From assembly GCF_022206305.1 (NCBI RefSeq), contig NZ_JAKOIW010000006.1, positions 25,756 through 89,755 of the forward strand: 64,000 nucleotides of DNA, in the 5' to 3' direction. Each line of letters starts with the position of its first letter. The stretch's first letter is position 1. Position numbers and translations under genes: made by a program. Below are positions 36,982 through 45,093 of this stretch, piece by piece. The DNA is from Gordonia sp. 'Campus'. GTDB lineage: Bacteria; Actinomycetota; Actinomycetes; Mycobacteriales; Mycobacteriaceae. The notes below the pieces were generated by a model, which did no database searches, was not told the origin of the DNA, and saw nothing but the letters and a program-made list of their open reading frames with translations.

Positions 36982-37044
36982 CGTCGCCTCTCGTTGCCGG
37001 TCAGGACCCACCCCGTCTTCGGACCCTACCGTCGTTCGCAACGT

Positions 37045-37060
37045 AGTGACCGGTATCACA
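37045..37060. promoter_or_regulatory. CRP/GlxR-like site between the 50-residue gene and msrA
   Basis: AGTGACCGGTATCACA fits GTGA-N6-TCAC exactly. It lies about 65 bp upstream of the minus-strand small gene and 120 bp upstream of msrA. Confidence 0.45.
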
Positions 37061-37167
37061 CCAGCCGGGATGTGACCGCCATCATAAACAGACTGGAACG
37101 ATTGACTCAACTCGTGTCAGACCACCACCCGGGATTCGACGCCGGTCTCGGCGCGGGGTGACGCGCG

Positions 37168-37173
37168 TAGACT
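37168..37173 (+). promoter_or_regulatory. -10 hexamer of a likely leaderless msrA promoter
   Basis: TAGACT ends 6 nt before the ATG at 37180; no SD is present. Confidence 0.55.
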
Positions 37174-37179
37174 CGGCTC

Positions 37180-37893
37180 ATGTCTTGGCTCGACCAGCTC
37201 TTCTCCGGCAGCTCGCGCAAGCAGGAACTCATCGCAGCCGACGCGGCACTACCCGGCCGGCCCGGCGAGATCACGATCCCCGGCACGCACCTGGTGCTGG
37301 GCACGCCCATGCGCGGACGGCCGGAGGCCGACGGGTCGTACGCCGACGGGGGTATCGGGCGGTTCGAGGACGGTCTCGCGGCCGTCATCCTGGCCGGCGG
37401 TTGCTTCTGGGGCATCGAGGAGATCTTCTGGCAGGTCCCCGGTGTGCACACCACCGCCGTCGGATACGCGGGTGGGTTCACGCCGAACCCGACCTACGAG
37501 GAGACGTGCACCGCCCGTACCGGACACACGGAATCGACGCTCGTCGTATTTGATCCCGCCGTCATCGACCTCGAAGGCATCCTCAAGATCTTCTGGGAGT
37601 CGCACGACCCGACGCAGGAGATGCGTCAGGGCAACGACATCGGCACCCAGTACCGATCGGCTGTGTACACGCTGTCCGACGACGATGCCGCGGTGGTACG
37701 CCAAACGGCTGCGACGTTCCAGACCGCGCTCGATGCGGCTGGGCAGGGCGCGATCGCCACCGAGATCGCGCCACTCGCCGAAGCCGGGGACGGCCGGTTC
37801 TACTACGCCGAAGACCACCACCAGCAGTACCTCGCCAAGCATCCACACGGATATCGCTGCCACGCCGCGACCGGCGTCGGTTATCCCGGCTGA
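37180..37893 (+). CDS. msrA: peptide-methionine (S)-S-oxide reductase
   Basis: 237-residue MsrA, reducing methionine-S-sulfoxide in proteins. The active-site motif is GGCFWGIE with C75 as nucleophile, followed by [12 protein letters not shown] and [18 protein letters not shown], which carries the resolving Cys. The ~65 residues before the catalytic core are longer than in the minimal enzyme, with [20 protein letters not shown] and an [11 protein letters not shown] strand; such extensions occur in actinobacterial and E. coli MsrA. Probably expressed from a leaderless mRNA. Lies beside sodA, consistent with an oxidative-stress theme. Confidence 0.93.
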   Translation: MSWLDQLFSGSSRKQELIAADAALPGRPGEITIPGTHLVLGTPMRGRPEADGSYADGGIGRFEDGLAAVILAGGCFWGIEEIFWQVPGVHTTAVGYAGGFTPNPTYEETCTARTGHTESTLVVFDPAVIDLEGILKIFWESHDPTQEMRQGNDIGTQYRSAVYTLSDDDAAVVRQTAATFQTALDAAGQGAIATEIAPLAEAGDGRFYYAEDHHQQYLAKHPHGYRCHAATGVGYPG

Positions 37894-37944
37894 CGTGACC
37901 TCGCCGACGCTGCGCGCGGGACGCGGGCGACGCCGGGTGTCGCC

Positions 37945-39018
37945 GTGAGCGAGGCGATCACGCTCCGACAGTGGAACCGGACACTCCTCCAACGGCAGCA
38001 CCTTCTCGCCCGGGTCGACGAGGACGCCATCGAGGTGCTCGACCGCTGCGTCGGGATGCAGTCGCAGGACCCGCGGGCGGCGTTCTTCGGGTTATGGTCG
38101 CGGATAGCGGATTTCGAGCCCGCGGAGCTCGATGAGTTGATGATCGATCGCGAGGTCGTGCGCATCGCACTCCTTCGTTCCACGGTGTTCCTCCTCGACG
38201 CCGAGGACGCGCGCTGGATTCGCCCGCTGGCGGGGCCGATCTTGCAGCGCGAACTCGACCAGGCATACATACCTCGGCTGACGTCGGCCGATCCGTCGCG
38301 AGTGCTCGACGACGCCGCCGGCCTCCTCGCGGGCCGCGAGGTCACCGGCGCTCAGCTCGGAAAGGAACTGGCCGTACGACATCCCGGGGAGAACCCGTCC
38401 ACCCTGACCGGCATCGCGCGATGTGGGTTGCCGCTGGTCCAGGTGCCGCCGCGAGGTCTGTGGCGAGGCCACGGCAGCCCCACCTACCGTCTCTTCGACG
38501 AGTGGGTCGGGCCGGGTGAACCCGCTGTGGTCGACGACGACGCGCGTGCGGATCTGATCCGGTTGTATCTCCGGGGATTCGGGCCGACGACTGTCAAGGC
38601 CATCCAGATGTGGTCCGGGCTCACCCGGTTGCGGCCGCTCGTCGAGAAGATGGAGGCCGACTGGGAGCTCGTGCGATTGACCGGCCCCCACGGAGAGGTG
38701 CTCTTCGACCTCGACGGATTGCCGGTCGCCGACCCCGATCTCCCGGCACCGGTACGTCTGGTCGCTCCGTTCGACCATGTGATCGGTGCGCAGGCCGACC
38801 GAATCCGCGTGGCCGAACCGGAGATGTATCGGCGCACCGTGACCCCGAACGGCAGGTCGCCCGGATTCGTGTTCATCGATGGGTTCCTCAGTGGTACCTG
38901 GCATCTGGGGGACGACGAGGCGCCCCGGGTGGAATTCCTGCGTCCCGTGAGCGACGCCGAGCGTCGAGAGGTCGACGCGGAGGTCGAGCGTCTACGCGAC
39001 TTCCTGGCGTGCACCTGA
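37945..39018 (+). CDS. winged-helix DNA-binding protein, AlkZ-like (HTH_42)
   Basis: 357 residues of the YcaQ/AlkZ winged-helix family, which includes DNA glycosylases that remove bulky alkylated bases and interstrand crosslinks. The near-N-terminal VGMQSQDPRAAFFGLWSR carries a Q-x-Q motif, the catalytic element of AlkZ. Three winged-helix-like units follow, with YLRGFGPTTVKAIQMWSGL and APFDHVIGAQADRIR as typical signatures. Start GTG 37945. It follows msrA by 51 bp and may share its transcript. Glycosylase activity is inferred. Confidence 0.8.
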   Translation: MSEAITLRQWNRTLLQRQHLLARVDEDAIEVLDRCVGMQSQDPRAAFFGLWSRIADFEPAELDELMIDREVVRIALLRSTVFLLDAEDARWIRPLAGPILQRELDQAYIPRLTSADPSRVLDDAAGLLAGREVTGAQLGKELAVRHPGENPSTLTGIARCGLPLVQVPPRGLWRGHGSPTYRLFDEWVGPGEPAVVDDDARADLIRLYLRGFGPTTVKAIQMWSGLTRLRPLVEKMEADWELVRLTGPHGEVLFDLDGLPVADPDLPAPVRLVAPFDHVIGAQADRIRVAEPEMYRRTVTPNGRSPGFVFIDGFLSGTWHLGDDEAPRVEFLRPVSDAERREVDAEVERLRDFLACT

Positions 39019-39032
39019 TCGGTGCGCGGCCC

Positions 39033-39779
39033 TCAGTCGCCGGTGCGCGGATTGCGTGCGGTGATGCAGTAGAGCATGCCGACCGGGTCGGCCATGACCG
39101 TCCAGTGCGGGAAGTGCTCGACCACCGTCGCACCCCACCCCTCGTGGCGCGCGACCTCGTCGGCCACCGAGTTGGTGGCGAGATCGAGGTGGGCTCGGGC
39201 GGGCTCGTCGTCGACGCCATCCTGCTTGCGCTGCAAGAGGATTCCGAGGGTCACCGACGGGTCGCGGCGCAGGCCGACCAGCTCGGGATGTCCACGTTGC
39301 GTCGCCGGAGTGTCGAGTAGCTCGGTCCAGAAGGCGACTTCGGCGTCGAAGGCGCGGTGCGGGACGTCGATGCACAACTGGTCCACGATGCTGATCGCAC
39401 CGCCGGGGAACCGGATGGGTCGTGAGCGCCCTGATTCGCCGGTCCAGGGGACGAGGCAGAAGACGAAACCGGCCGGCGAGGCGAGTGTGAGGTGGGTGCC
39501 GGCATCGCGGACCGATGTCGCCCCCAGCGCCAGCGCCTCGGCAGCTGCGACGCCCGGGTCGGGGGTGTGGATGTCGAGGTGAATCCCGCCGGGCCCGTCG
39601 GCGATGCGCTGGACGCGGAGATGCGCGTCGCCGTTGAAGGGTTCGAGTGAGGCGAACTCCCGGTGGTCCCCGCGCGGCGGGGACACGGTGCTGCCCGCGA
39701 TCGCACGCCAGAAGGTCACCTCGCTACCGAAGACGTCGGCGGGGAAATCGAGGAATGCGCTGAGCCACCTCACCTGCAC
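39033..39779 (-). CDS. VOC (glyoxalase/bleomycin-resistance) family protein with two domains
   Basis: 248-residue protein built from two tandem vicinal-oxygen-chelate domains. The first has GIHLDIHTPDPGVAAAEALA and ASPAGFVFCLVPW, the second ARAHLDLATNSVADEVARHE and MADPVGMLYCITARNP. Single-chain VOC proteins of this type often bind a metal or a small ligand; the exact activity is unknown. The GTG at 39779 is 7 nt from TAGACT on the minus strand (39787-39792), suggesting leaderless expression, and makes the length right. Divergent from the S49 peptidase gene, whose promoter is arranged the same way. Confidence 0.8.
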   Translation of the reverse strand: MQVRWLSAFLDFPADVFGSEVTFWRAIAGSTVSPPRGDHREFASLEPFNGDAHLRVQRIADGPGGIHLDIHTPDPGVAAAEALALGATSVRDAGTHLTLASPAGFVFCLVPWTGESGRSRPIRFPGGAISIVDQLCIDVPHRAFDAEVAFWTELLDTPATQRGHPELVGLRRDPSVTLGILLQRKQDGVDDEPARAHLDLATNSVADEVARHEGWGATVVEHFPHWTVMADPVGMLYCITARNPRTGD

Positions 39780-39875
39780 CCGGCAGAGTCTACGGTGCGC
39801 GAACGGCTCGAAGGTCCACCGCGCGACACCGATCGCCCGAAACCGACGGTCGGTGTGCGTCGTTAGACTCGGTGA

Positions 39876-40739
39876 ATGACTGCAGGAGTGCTGGGTGCGA
39901 TGGGCAAGAAGTTCGCGAGATCGCGTGCCGAGCAGGTTGCGGTGGTCCGTCTCGACGGCCCGATCGGCATGGCCGGGATGGGCAGGCCCGGGGTCAACAC
40001 CGAGTCCGTCGAACCCGTTCTGAAAAAGGCCTTCGCCACCGAACGGCTCCGTGCCGTCGTCGTCGTCATCAATTCGCCGGGCGGTTCCCCCGCGCAGTCC
40101 GAGTACATCGCCGAACGCATCCGACAGCTCTCCGCCGAGAAGGGGGTGCCGGTCCTCGCCTTCTGCGAGGACGTCGCGGCCTCCGGGGGCTACTGGATCG
40201 CCTGCGCCGCCGACGAGATCTTCGCGGCGCACACCTCGATAGTCGGGTCCATCGGAGTCGTGTCGTCGGGGTTCGGCTTCTCGGCGGTGCTCGATCGGTT
40301 CGGTGTTCAGCGGCGGCTCTACGCGACCGGGGACAACAAGGCTCGTCTGGACACGTTCTCGCCCGAACAGCCCGGAGACGTCGAATGGCTGAAGGGGCTG
40401 CAGGGGGAGTTGCACGAGGCGTTCATCGCGTGGGTGCGCCAGCGCCGCGGGAAGAAGCTCGTCGCGAGTGACGAGGACCTCTTCAACGGCGACGTGTGGA
40501 TCGGGCGCCGGGCAGCCGAACTCGGGATCGTCGACGGCATCGGCGTGATGCGCTCGGTGGTGGCCGAGAGGTATCCGGACGCCGAGATCACCATCGTGGA
40601 CACCCCGAGGCCGCTGCTGATGCGGCTGGTCGGCAATCAGACGTCGGTGGCGGGAGTCGCGGAGAGCGTCACGTCGGGCGTGCTGACCGCACTCGATCAC
40701 GCGCCGGCCATGCGAACCGCGCTTCTCCACCGTCGCTGA
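39876..40739 (+). CDS. S49-family signal-peptide-peptidase-like protease
   Basis: 287-residue SppA-like serine protease. The nucleophile S103 is in EDVAASGGYWIA and the general-base K155 in TGDNKARLDTF; the 52-residue spacing equals that of B. subtilis SppA. INSPGGSPAQSEYIAERI forms the substrate-binding turn. No membrane helix at the N-terminus, so it is probably soluble or peripherally bound. Likely role: degrading cleaved signal peptides or short membrane peptides. TAGACT (39864-39869) lies 6 nt before the ATG, so a leaderless mRNA is likely. Confidence 0.88.
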   Translation: MTAGVLGAMGKKFARSRAEQVAVVRLDGPIGMAGMGRPGVNTESVEPVLKKAFATERLRAVVVVINSPGGSPAQSEYIAERIRQLSAEKGVPVLAFCEDVAASGGYWIACAADEIFAAHTSIVGSIGVVSSGFGFSAVLDRFGVQRRLYATGDNKARLDTFSPEQPGDVEWLKGLQGELHEAFIAWVRQRRGKKLVASDEDLFNGDVWIGRRAAELGIVDGIGVMRSVVAERYPDAEITIVDTPRPLLMRLVGNQTSVAGVAESVTSGVLTALDHAPAMRTALLHRR

Positions 40740-40779
40740 GCCCGTTAGCAGACCTGTTTCGGGAGTTTCCCCAAGGGGT

Positions 40780-41049
40780 TTGTCCCCACGTTATCCACAG
40801 ATGTTCTTCTGTGAAGTGGAACTACACGGGATTCGGACGACTGCACTGTCGTGAATTATTTACGCGCACATCGGGCCAAACCCGTGACGGCTGTCACATC
40901 GTTCGGGCCACTGGCCAGCGTTTTTCCACAATTCCACAGTCTCATCCCCAACTTGACGGTCAGATCCCGTGCGTCGGACATTTGTCCAGCGCGGGCATGT
41001 GGATAAGTTTATGTAGACCGACATAGCGGAGCTGACGGGGTTGTCCACA
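40780..41049. promoter_or_regulatory. cluster of DnaA boxes in a non-origin intergenic region
   Basis: Within the 382-bp gap between the S49 gene and the rhodanese gene lie three perfect DnaA boxes: TTATCCACA (40791-40799), its reverse complement TGTGGATAA (40998-41006) and the actinobacterial form TTGTCCACA (41041-41049). Near matches: TTGTCCCCA (40780-40788), TTTTCCACA (40922-40930), AATTCCACA (40930-40938) and TTGTCCAGC (40982-40990). An AT-rich patch (GTGAATTATTTA) is at 40851. No dnaA or dnaN is near, so this is not the usual origin. Confidence 0.65.
40883..40898. promoter_or_regulatory. CRP/GlxR-like site
   Basis: CGTGACGGCTGTCACA fits GTGA-N6-TCAC. It lies inside the DnaA-box cluster, about 230 bp upstream of the rhodanese operon. 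Confidence 0.4.
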
Positions 41050-41121
41050 TCCCGCCCGTGAGCGGCGCCGCATGGTGCGTCGTGCACACGCGCCACCGCA
41101 CCGGCCCATGTCTGTGCCACC

Positions 41122-41487
41122 ATGGAAATCGTGACCATGGGCGACATCACGCAGGTGCCGGTGACCGATCTGCCGAACGACTTCACCGGGAAGACCGATG
41201 CGGTCATGCTCGACGTCCGCGAAGACGACGAATGGGCGGCCGGGCACATCCGCGGCGCCGTCCACATCCCCCTCGCGGAGGTCCCGGGCCGGATCGACGA
41301 ACTCGATCCAGACCGCGACCTGTACGTGGTGTGCCACTCGAGCGGCCGGTCGATGCGCGTCCTGCAGTACTTGTCGAACGTCGGTTACGACGGGATCTGC
41401 GTACGCGGCGGGATGCTGGCCTGGCAGGAGCACGGAAAGCCCGTCGAGTACGGCTCGTCGGGGCCCGAGGGCGACGCCCCGCGATGA
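41122..41487 (+). CDS. rhodanese-like domain protein
   Basis: 121-residue single rhodanese domain, a sulfur-transfer or sulfide-handling enzyme. MLDVREDDEWAAGHIRGAVH and PLAEVPGRIDEL are classic, and the catalytic C71 is in YVVCHSSGRS with the six-residue active-site loop. Starts at 41122 or at the internal ATG 41137. It is first in a three-gene operon with 4-bp ATGA overlaps (rhodanese, DUF4328, GDPD). Confidence 0.88.
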   Translation: MEIVTMGDITQVPVTDLPNDFTGKTDAVMLDVREDDEWAAGHIRGAVHIPLAEVPGRIDELDPDRDLYVVCHSSGRSMRVLQYLSNVGYDGICVRGGMLAWQEHGKPVEYGSSGPEGDAPR

Positions 41488-42509
41488 TCGACCTGTGTCC
41501 GCGGTGCCGCATCCAGGCGCCGCATCGTCCCGGACGCGAGCGCTGCCCCCGATGCGGTGGCCCGCTCAGCGTCGTGGACGACACCGGCCGGACGTCGGCC
41601 GCGCAGGTGGGTCAGGTACCGGCGCACGGCCCGGGACGCCCACGGCCGACACCGCCCCCCGGACGCGGTGCGGCTCCGGCACATACCGGCGGGCTCTACC
41701 GCAGCCGTGACGTGCGGTGGATCGCGCGGCGTCCACCCGAGGCGATACCCGCCCGACGCGGCTCCGCGGGCTACCGGGGGCCCCGTCTCATCCCGAGATA
41801 CGTGTACATACCCGCCTGGGGACTCCACGACGAACCGTCCGACCCGGCGGAGGCGCACCGGCAGCTCGACGCGTCCCGCGCCCGCCTGGTGCTCGCGTTG
41901 ATGGTCGTCGGCACCGCACTCGCGGTGTCGGCGGCGGTGCATCTCGTCCGCTACATCCTGCTCGTCGTCAACAGGGACGCTCCGCTGCCCGAGTGGCTGA
42001 TCGTGGCCTCGGATTGGCTGACGATCTTCTCCGGGGTCGTCGCGTTCCTCGGATTCGTCCTGGCCACTTGGGCGTTCATGCGCTGGGTGCTGGATCTGCG
42101 TGCCGACACCTACGAGTCGGCCGGGCTGATCGACCCGCGCCGACCAGGGTGGGTCGCGGCACTCGCGGGGGTTCCCGTTGTCAACCTCATCGGCGCGCCC
42201 TTGGTGCTGAAAGAGGTCGCCGCTGCTCGGGACGGCGGTGCCGACAACGCACTCGTGGACAGGCGGCTCCGCAAGCTGTGGGTTGCATGGCTCCTGGTGA
42301 ATCTGACCGCCGCACTCGCCATCGTGGCCCGGCTCGTCGCCTGGCGGTCCGAGTCGTTGCAGACCGGAGCGAACGCCCTGACCATGGTCATCGTGAGCGC
42401 GGCGGTCTCCGCCGCATTCGCGTTCTGGATGGCACGCCGGATACGGATGTTGTTCGATGCCGCTGCGGCGGTCCCGGTCCCGACGAGACGGTGGGTGGCA
42501 GTCGGATGA
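41484..42509 (+). CDS. DUF4328 membrane protein with N-terminal zinc ribbon
   Basis: 341 residues. A Cys4 zinc ribbon (CPRCRIQAP...RCPRCGGPL) is followed by ~90 residues rich in Pro/Arg, then at least four membrane helices (LVLALMVVGTALAVSAAVH, WLTIFSGVVAFLGFVLATWA, LLVNLTAALAIVARLV, VSAAVSAAFAFWMARRI) with WPG-like loop VAALAGVPVVNLIGAPLVLKE typical of DUF4328. Function unknown. Overlaps both neighbours by 4 bp. In mycobacteria an equivalent membrane gene sits next to a GDPD gene. Confidence 0.8.
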   Translation: MIDLCPRCRIQAPHRPGRERCPRCGGPLSVVDDTGRTSAAQVGQVPAHGPGRPRPTPPPGRGAAPAHTGGLYRSRDVRWIARRPPEAIPARRGSAGYRGPRLIPRYVYIPAWGLHDEPSDPAEAHRQLDASRARLVLALMVVGTALAVSAAVHLVRYILLVVNRDAPLPEWLIVASDWLTIFSGVVAFLGFVLATWAFMRWVLDLRADTYESAGLIDPRRPGWVAALAGVPVVNLIGAPLVLKEVAAARDGGADNALVDRRLRKLWVAWLLVNLTAALAIVARLVAWRSESLQTGANALTMVIVSAAVSAAFAFWMARRIRMLFDAAAAVPVPTRRWVAVG

Positions 42510-43315
42510 GCGCAGGCGCGAACACGGGCGCGGCCGAGAAGGTCTCGCGATCGGGTAAGCCCGCGGTGGTCGCGCACCGAGGGGCCTCGGGCGACTGCCC
42601 CGAACACACTCTCGCGGCCTACGAACTCGCCCTCGCCCAGGGGGCGGACGGACTCGAGTGCGACGTACGGCTCACCGCCGACCACGAACTCGTGTGCGTT
42701 CACGACCGGACCATCGACCGCACATCGGACGGCACGGGCATCGTCAGCGAGATGACGCTCGACCAGCTGCGCGAACTCGACTTCGGCAGCTGGCACGCCG
42801 CCGGCGGACCGGCGTCGATCCTCACGCTGCGCGAACTGCTGACGCTGACCCTGGACTGGCGTCGGCCGGTCCGCTTGTTCATCGAGACCAAACACCCGGT
42901 GCGCTTCGGCAGCCTCGTCGAGCAGAAGCTCCTCGAGATCCTGCACGAGTTCGGGGTGGCCACCCCGCCGTCGGCCGATCACAGTCGTGCAGTGGTCATC
43001 TCGTTCTCGTCCGCGGGGGTGTGGCGGATTCGGCGCCACGCTCCGATGCTGCCGACCATCCTGCTCGGGGACACCGCGCGCGTCCTCGGTGGCGGTGCGG
43101 CGACGGCGGTCGGGGCCACGGGCATCGGGCCCTCGGTGATGACGCTGCGCCAGTACCCGGATCTCGTGGACCGCGCGGCGGCGGCCGGTCGTGTCACCTA
43201 CTGCTGGACGGTCGACGAACTCGTCGACGTGCAACTCTGCGCAGACCTCGGCGTCCGATGGGTCGCCACCAACCACCCGGCCAAGGTGCGCGACTGGCTG
43301 GTCACCGTCGACTGA
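42506..43315 (+). CDS. glycerophosphodiester phosphodiesterase
   Basis: 269-residue GDPD enzyme releasing glycerol-3-phosphate from glycerophosphodiesters. Catalytic HR is in VVAHRGASGDCPEHT and the second His in CVHDRTIDRTSDG; GLECDVRLTADHELV supplies the E-D metal ligands and LFIETKHPVRF the Lys. No signal peptide, so the protein is cytoplasmic. It resembles mycobacterial GlpQ1, which is next to ferritin there as here. The ATG overlaps the stop of the upstream gene. Confidence 0.9.
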   Translation: MSAGANTGAAEKVSRSGKPAVVAHRGASGDCPEHTLAAYELALAQGADGLECDVRLTADHELVCVHDRTIDRTSDGTGIVSEMTLDQLRELDFGSWHAAGGPASILTLRELLTLTLDWRRPVRLFIETKHPVRFGSLVEQKLLEILHEFGVATPPSADHSRAVVISFSSAGVWRIRRHAPMLPTILLGDTARVLGGGAATAVGATGIGPSVMTLRQYPDLVDRAAAAGRVTYCWTVDELVDVQLCADLGVRWVATNHPAKVRDWLVTVD

Positions 43316-43384
43316 CCCTCGACCGACCGCTTCCCACCCGCACGACCTGTCAGCTGCCCCGTGCCCACATGAGAGAGTGGATGA

Positions 43385-44308
43385 ATGGGCAAGAAGAGCA
43401 AGCGGGGTAGCGGACCACGTCCGGGAAGCAATCGAGCCGAGCGGGTGGCCGCACGCAAGGCGCGTCAGGCCGCGGCCCTCGCGCCGCCACCACGCCCCTT
43501 CGCGGGACTGGCGTCCGAGTGCGACTTCGTCGCATTGCGCACTTTCGTCGCCTCGGCGACCGCGCGGCTGGAACTCGCCGAGCCCGCCGATAGTCGGAAC
43601 GAGGTCTCGATCGTCACCATCCTCCCCGGGGCGGTGCCGGCACTGGCACGCGAAGCCGATGGCGCCACAGAGGGTTTCGTGGGATTGCAGACGGACCCCG
43701 ACCGCTCGGCACTCACCGTCGAGCTGGCGGCGGCCGTCGCGTGGGCCGCGCACGCCGACGCGGGCAGCGAGTTCGATCTCGACTCCGCCGACGAGGCCCC
43801 CACTCTCGACGAAGTGCTGAATACCGATGCGACGCTGGACATCACGGTGCACCAGGACTTCGGTTGGTGGTTCGTGGAGGGCACCGACGTGCCGCCGGAG
43901 ATCGCCGCGATGTTCGAGCGCGCCAACGAGTCGGTGTTGCCGACGGCGCGGCTCGTCGTCGACAGCGGAGCCGGGGCGCCCTGGTGGGTCGATGCGGGAG
44001 AACGTGCTCACCTGCGATGGATCCGACCCGAACCCGAGGACGACCTCATGTCGGCGATGGCGCGTCTGCATGCCGCGGGTCGGCTGACGATGGGTGAGGG
44101 GTCACGGTTCGCCGGATCGTTCCGCACTCATGGCCTGCTGGTCCCCGTGTTCGATCTCGACAACGAGATGCACCACGAGGAGTGGTACGCCGGTCTCAAT
44201 CAGCTTGATCAGTACCTCGGCGAGGCGCTCGCGGACACCTCGCCCCTGACCATCGACCAGCGGAGCTCGCGCGACGGCATCCGTGGCCGCCAGGTCACGC
44301 TGCGCTGA
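43385..44308 (+). CDS. DUF5926 family protein
   Basis: 307-residue actinobacterial protein of unknown function beginning MGKKSKRGSGPRPGSNRAER, a basic Lys/Arg-rich N-terminus probably binding nucleic acid or the ribosome, then PFAGLASECDFVALRTFVAS and long acidic regions (EDDLMSAMARLHAA; DNEMHHEEWY). No membrane helix. Homologues occur throughout the order at similar length. Weak GAGAG before the ATG. Ends just before the nested inverted repeat. Confidence 0.8.
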   Translation: MGKKSKRGSGPRPGSNRAERVAARKARQAAALAPPPRPFAGLASECDFVALRTFVASATARLELAEPADSRNEVSIVTILPGAVPALAREADGATEGFVGLQTDPDRSALTVELAAAVAWAAHADAGSEFDLDSADEAPTLDEVLNTDATLDITVHQDFGWWFVEGTDVPPEIAAMFERANESVLPTARLVVDSGAGAPWWVDAGERAHLRWIRPEPEDDLMSAMARLHAAGRLTMGEGSRFAGSFRTHGLLVPVFDLDNEMHHEEWYAGLNQLDQYLGEALADTSPLTIDQRSSRDGIRGRQVTLR

Positions 44309-44351
44309 TCATCAATTTCCTGAGGTGGGAGGAGTGCGCGACCACTACGCC

Positions 44352-44447
44352 CCCTGAGGTGCGAGGAGCGAAAGCGACGAGCCTCGAAGGGCAGGGCGAG
44401 ATCGTACTCGCCGGCCCTTCGAGGCTCGCTTCGCTCGCACCTCAGGG
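44352..44447. repeat. nested inverted repeat between convergent genes
   Basis: Three stems nest in 96 bp: CCCTGAGGTGCGAG with CTCGCACCTCAGGG (44352-44365 / 44434-44447), GAGCCTCGAAGGGC with GCCCTTCGAGGCTC (44379-44392 / 44414-44427), and GGCGAG with CTCGCC (44395-44400 / 44407-44412). A partial direct copy (CCTGAGGTGGGAGGAGTGCG) precedes it at 44319. It lies where two convergent genes end, so it may act as a terminator, but its size and composition resemble a dispersed repeat element. Confidence 0.85.
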
Positions 44448-44471
44448 TGCGGAGTACGACAGTGGCTACCG

Positions 44472-45008
44472 TCAGATGTTGCCGCCGGCGGCCGGGGGAG
44501 CGGTGGCGTCAGAGGTCTTGTCGCCGTTGAACTCCCGTTCGACGAAGTTCTCCAGGTCGAACAGGTTGCCGTTGCAACGCTCGGCGATCGTCTGCAGCGT
44601 CGTCATCGTGGCGACCTCTTCGACCTGCTCCTTGAGGAACCACTGCACGAACTGCTCGCCGAGGTAGTCGCCGGTGTCGCGGGCCGACTTTGCGAGGTCT
44701 ACGACCTGCTGCGTGACCGTCTTCTCTTGTGCCAGAGCGAGATCGATCGGTGCGCGGTAGCTCTCGAACCGATTGTTCGGCGCCGGGATGCCCGGGATCT
44801 CGACCTCCATGTCGCGGTCGAGGAAGTACTGCACGATCATCATCGCGTGATTGCGCTCCTCGACTGCCTGGCGGTAGAAGAGCTTTGCCAGCTGCGGCAT
44901 GTCGTTGTTGTCGAAATAGGTGGCGACCGCGATGTACTGCTGCGAGGCGTAGAACTCGTTGCTGATCTGGTCGTGCAGGAGCTGATGGAACTTGGTGTGT
45001 TCGGTCAT
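44472..45008 (-). CDS. bfrB: ferritin
   Basis: 178-residue ferritin-like iron-storage protein (heme-free BfrB type). The ferroxidase residues are in NEFYASQQY (E18), AVEERNHAMMI (E51, H54) and the later E/Q residues of VEEVATMTTLQ. A C-terminal tail of ~15 residues (DKTSDATAPPAAGG) is variable. It stores iron in 24-subunit shells and protects against oxidative damage. ATG at 45008 starts the family sequence MTEHTKFHQLLHDQIS. A probable iron box lies 53-71 bp upstream. Confidence 0.92.
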   Translation of the reverse strand: MTEHTKFHQLLHDQISNEFYASQQYIAVATYFDNNDMPQLAKLFYRQAVEERNHAMMIVQYFLDRDMEVEIPGIPAPNNRFESYRAPIDLALAQEKTVTQQVVDLAKSARDTGDYLGEQFVQWFLKEQVEEVATMTTLQTIAERCNGNLFDLENFVEREFNGDKTSDATAPPAAGGNI

Positions 45009-45060
45009 GCGCCCCATCGTAGGGATCAAAAATGGCCTGTACCAGCAAGTTCAGGCTTAC

Positions 45061-45079
45061 TAAGGCAAGTCTCGCCTGC
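45061..45079 (-). promoter_or_regulatory. candidate iron box upstream of ferritin
   Basis: The 19-mer matches TWAGGTWAGSCTWACCTWA at 13 of 19; its core AGGCAAG-T-CTCGCCT is a near-palindrome. Position 53 bp upstream of the start would suit an activator, as IdeR is for mycobacterial bfrB. Confidence 0.4.
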
Positions 45080-45093
45080 GTTTGGCAACCCTT

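Noticed and set aside
40780-41049. DnaA-box cluster as the chromosomal origin
   Set aside because: No dnaA, dnaN, rpmH or parAB nearby, which flank oriC in this order.
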